Assembly (NCBI GenBank): GCA_001897755.1
Contig: MKUJ01000021.1
Coordinates: 23,814 to 64,301 of the forward strand
DNA: 40,488 nucleotides
Source of the DNA: Afipia sp. 64-13
GTDB taxonomy: Bacteria > Pseudomonadota > Alphaproteobacteria > Rhizobiales > Xanthobacteraceae
Reading direction: 5' to 3'
Shown in pieces: positions 39,991 to 40,488 of the stretch (positions are counted from its first letter, which is position 1; each line of letters begins with the position of its first letter). A model generated the notes under the pieces. The model saw nothing but the letters and a program-made list of their open reading frames with translations. It was not told where the DNA came from and searched no databases. The translations under genes were made by a program, and so were the position numbers.

Positions 39991-40488
39991 TTACTTCAAA
40001 CCAGTTTCACCAATGGCCCCCTCGACTAGCCAATTTACGCCAAACTTGAAACCAACATCGTCGTTAGCAATAATCTGACCTGGAGCCAGTATCTGTTTTC
40101 CGTCATTAGATTTCAGAGGCCCGGCGTAGATCTTGAGCTTATCGTCAACGAACGCCTGGCGAGCGGCGATAATATCAGCACGCACGTTCTCAGGAACGGA
40201 TTTTCCGAAGGGACTGATTTTTACCAAACCTTGCTTGAAGCCACCACGCAGAAGGTTTGGATATGGCTGGCCAGTCTGCCAGGCTTTGACGAATTCTGCA
40301 CCCTTTCCAGCCCAGTCCCACTCCGCTCCTGTCAAAAAACCGTTGGGAGCAAGACCGCTCAAGTCTGAGTGGTAACCACAACTGAAGATGCCGCGTCGTT
40401 CAGCAGTCTCAATCGACACCTTAGGACTATCAACTGACCTGCACCCCTGAAACGCCCCCGATTTTGAGTTAGGATTTCTGTTCTCCAG
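39991..40488 (-). CDS. BMP-family substrate-binding lipoprotein/periplasmic protein (partial)
   Basis: The C-terminal 165 residues of a PnrA/BmpA-type binding protein; the frame stays open through the right edge (40488), so the 5' part is outside. The visible part has FQGCRSVDSPKVSIETAERRGIFSCGYHSDLSGLAP, corresponding to the family's region where successive residues line the ligand site, then NGFLTGAEWDWAGKG and the C-terminal NVRADIIAARQAFVDDKLKIYAGPL, typical of BMP proteins. The GTG at 40419 inside the frame is not a start, because the similarity continues upstream of it. It captures the solute for the permeases encoded immediately downstream. Confidence 0.9.
   Translation of the reverse strand: MENRNPNSKSGAFQGCRSVDSPKVSIETAERRGIFSCGYHSDLSGLAPNGFLTGAEWDWAGKGAEFVKAWQTGQPYPNLLRGGFKQGLVKISPFGKSVPENVRADIIAARQAFVDDKLKIYAGPLKSNDGKQILAPGQIIANDDVGFKFGVNWLVEGAIGETGLK

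Overview
The window looks like chromosome from an alphaproteobacterium of the Bradyrhizobium / Afipia / Rhodopseudomonas group. This is judged by eye from GC-rich codon use, the many ABC and MHS transporters, the mix of molybdoenzyme, nitrilase and amidase genes, and a dispersed ~215-bp repeat of a kind I associate with these genomes. No search was run, so the assignment is an inference. No rRNA, tRNA, CRISPR array, transposase or phage gene was seen.

Layout. (1) 1-5468, minus strand: an operon for two different molybdoenzyme systems. It holds a three-subunit complex iron-sulfur molybdoenzyme (catalytic, four-cluster ferredoxin, NrfD-like membrane subunit), followed by the FAD subunit and the start of the 2Fe-2S subunit of a xanthine dehydrogenase/CO dehydrogenase-type hydroxylase that runs off the left edge. 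(2) 5983-10449: an IclR regulator divergent from an MHS transporter, a nitrilase and a flavin-reductase-like protein. (3) 10552-14284: a secreted alpha/beta hydrolase lacking its nucleophile serine, an FmdE-like protein, a cupin very like manganese hydroxynitrile lyases, and a zinc alcohol dehydrogenase. (4) 14299-18758, minus strand: a compact sulfur-relay cluster (TusA-like, DsrE-like, small membrane protein, unknown exported anchored protein, and a TusA-MetE fusion). I consider this the most novel system in the window.

(5) 18759-21097: a gene-poor stretch with two copies of the dispersed repeat, a 40-residue membrane protein, a small secreted protein, a 63-residue protein and a strong terminator. 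(6) 21098-25200: a second MHS transporter and an alpha/beta hydrolase behind a near-consensus sigma-54 promoter, facing a PAS/AAA+/Fis sigma-54 activator. (7) 25407-34051: a third repeat copy, a three-domain MerR/XRE/cupin regulator, and a divergent amide operon (formamidase/acetamidase, Tat-exported binding protein, two permeases, two ATPases, then a short leader ORF and an outer-membrane porin). (8) 34626-36071: a winged-helix/TPR regulator broken by at least three frameshifts. (9) 36400-40488, minus strand: a BMP-family (nucleoside-type) ABC transporter running off the right edge.

How the parts work together. Much of the window serves scavenging of small organic nitrogen compounds: nitriles (nitrilase, possible cyanohydrin lyase), short amides (porin, ABC importer, amidase) and nucleoside-like solutes (BMP transporter). 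Each block has its own regulator nearby. The sulfur-relay cluster stands apart. Its proteins suggest sulfane sulfur passed from DsrE/TusA-type carriers to a zinc thiol-methyltransferase-like domain, with a membrane and periplasmic arm. That scheme is an inference from domain content and gene order.
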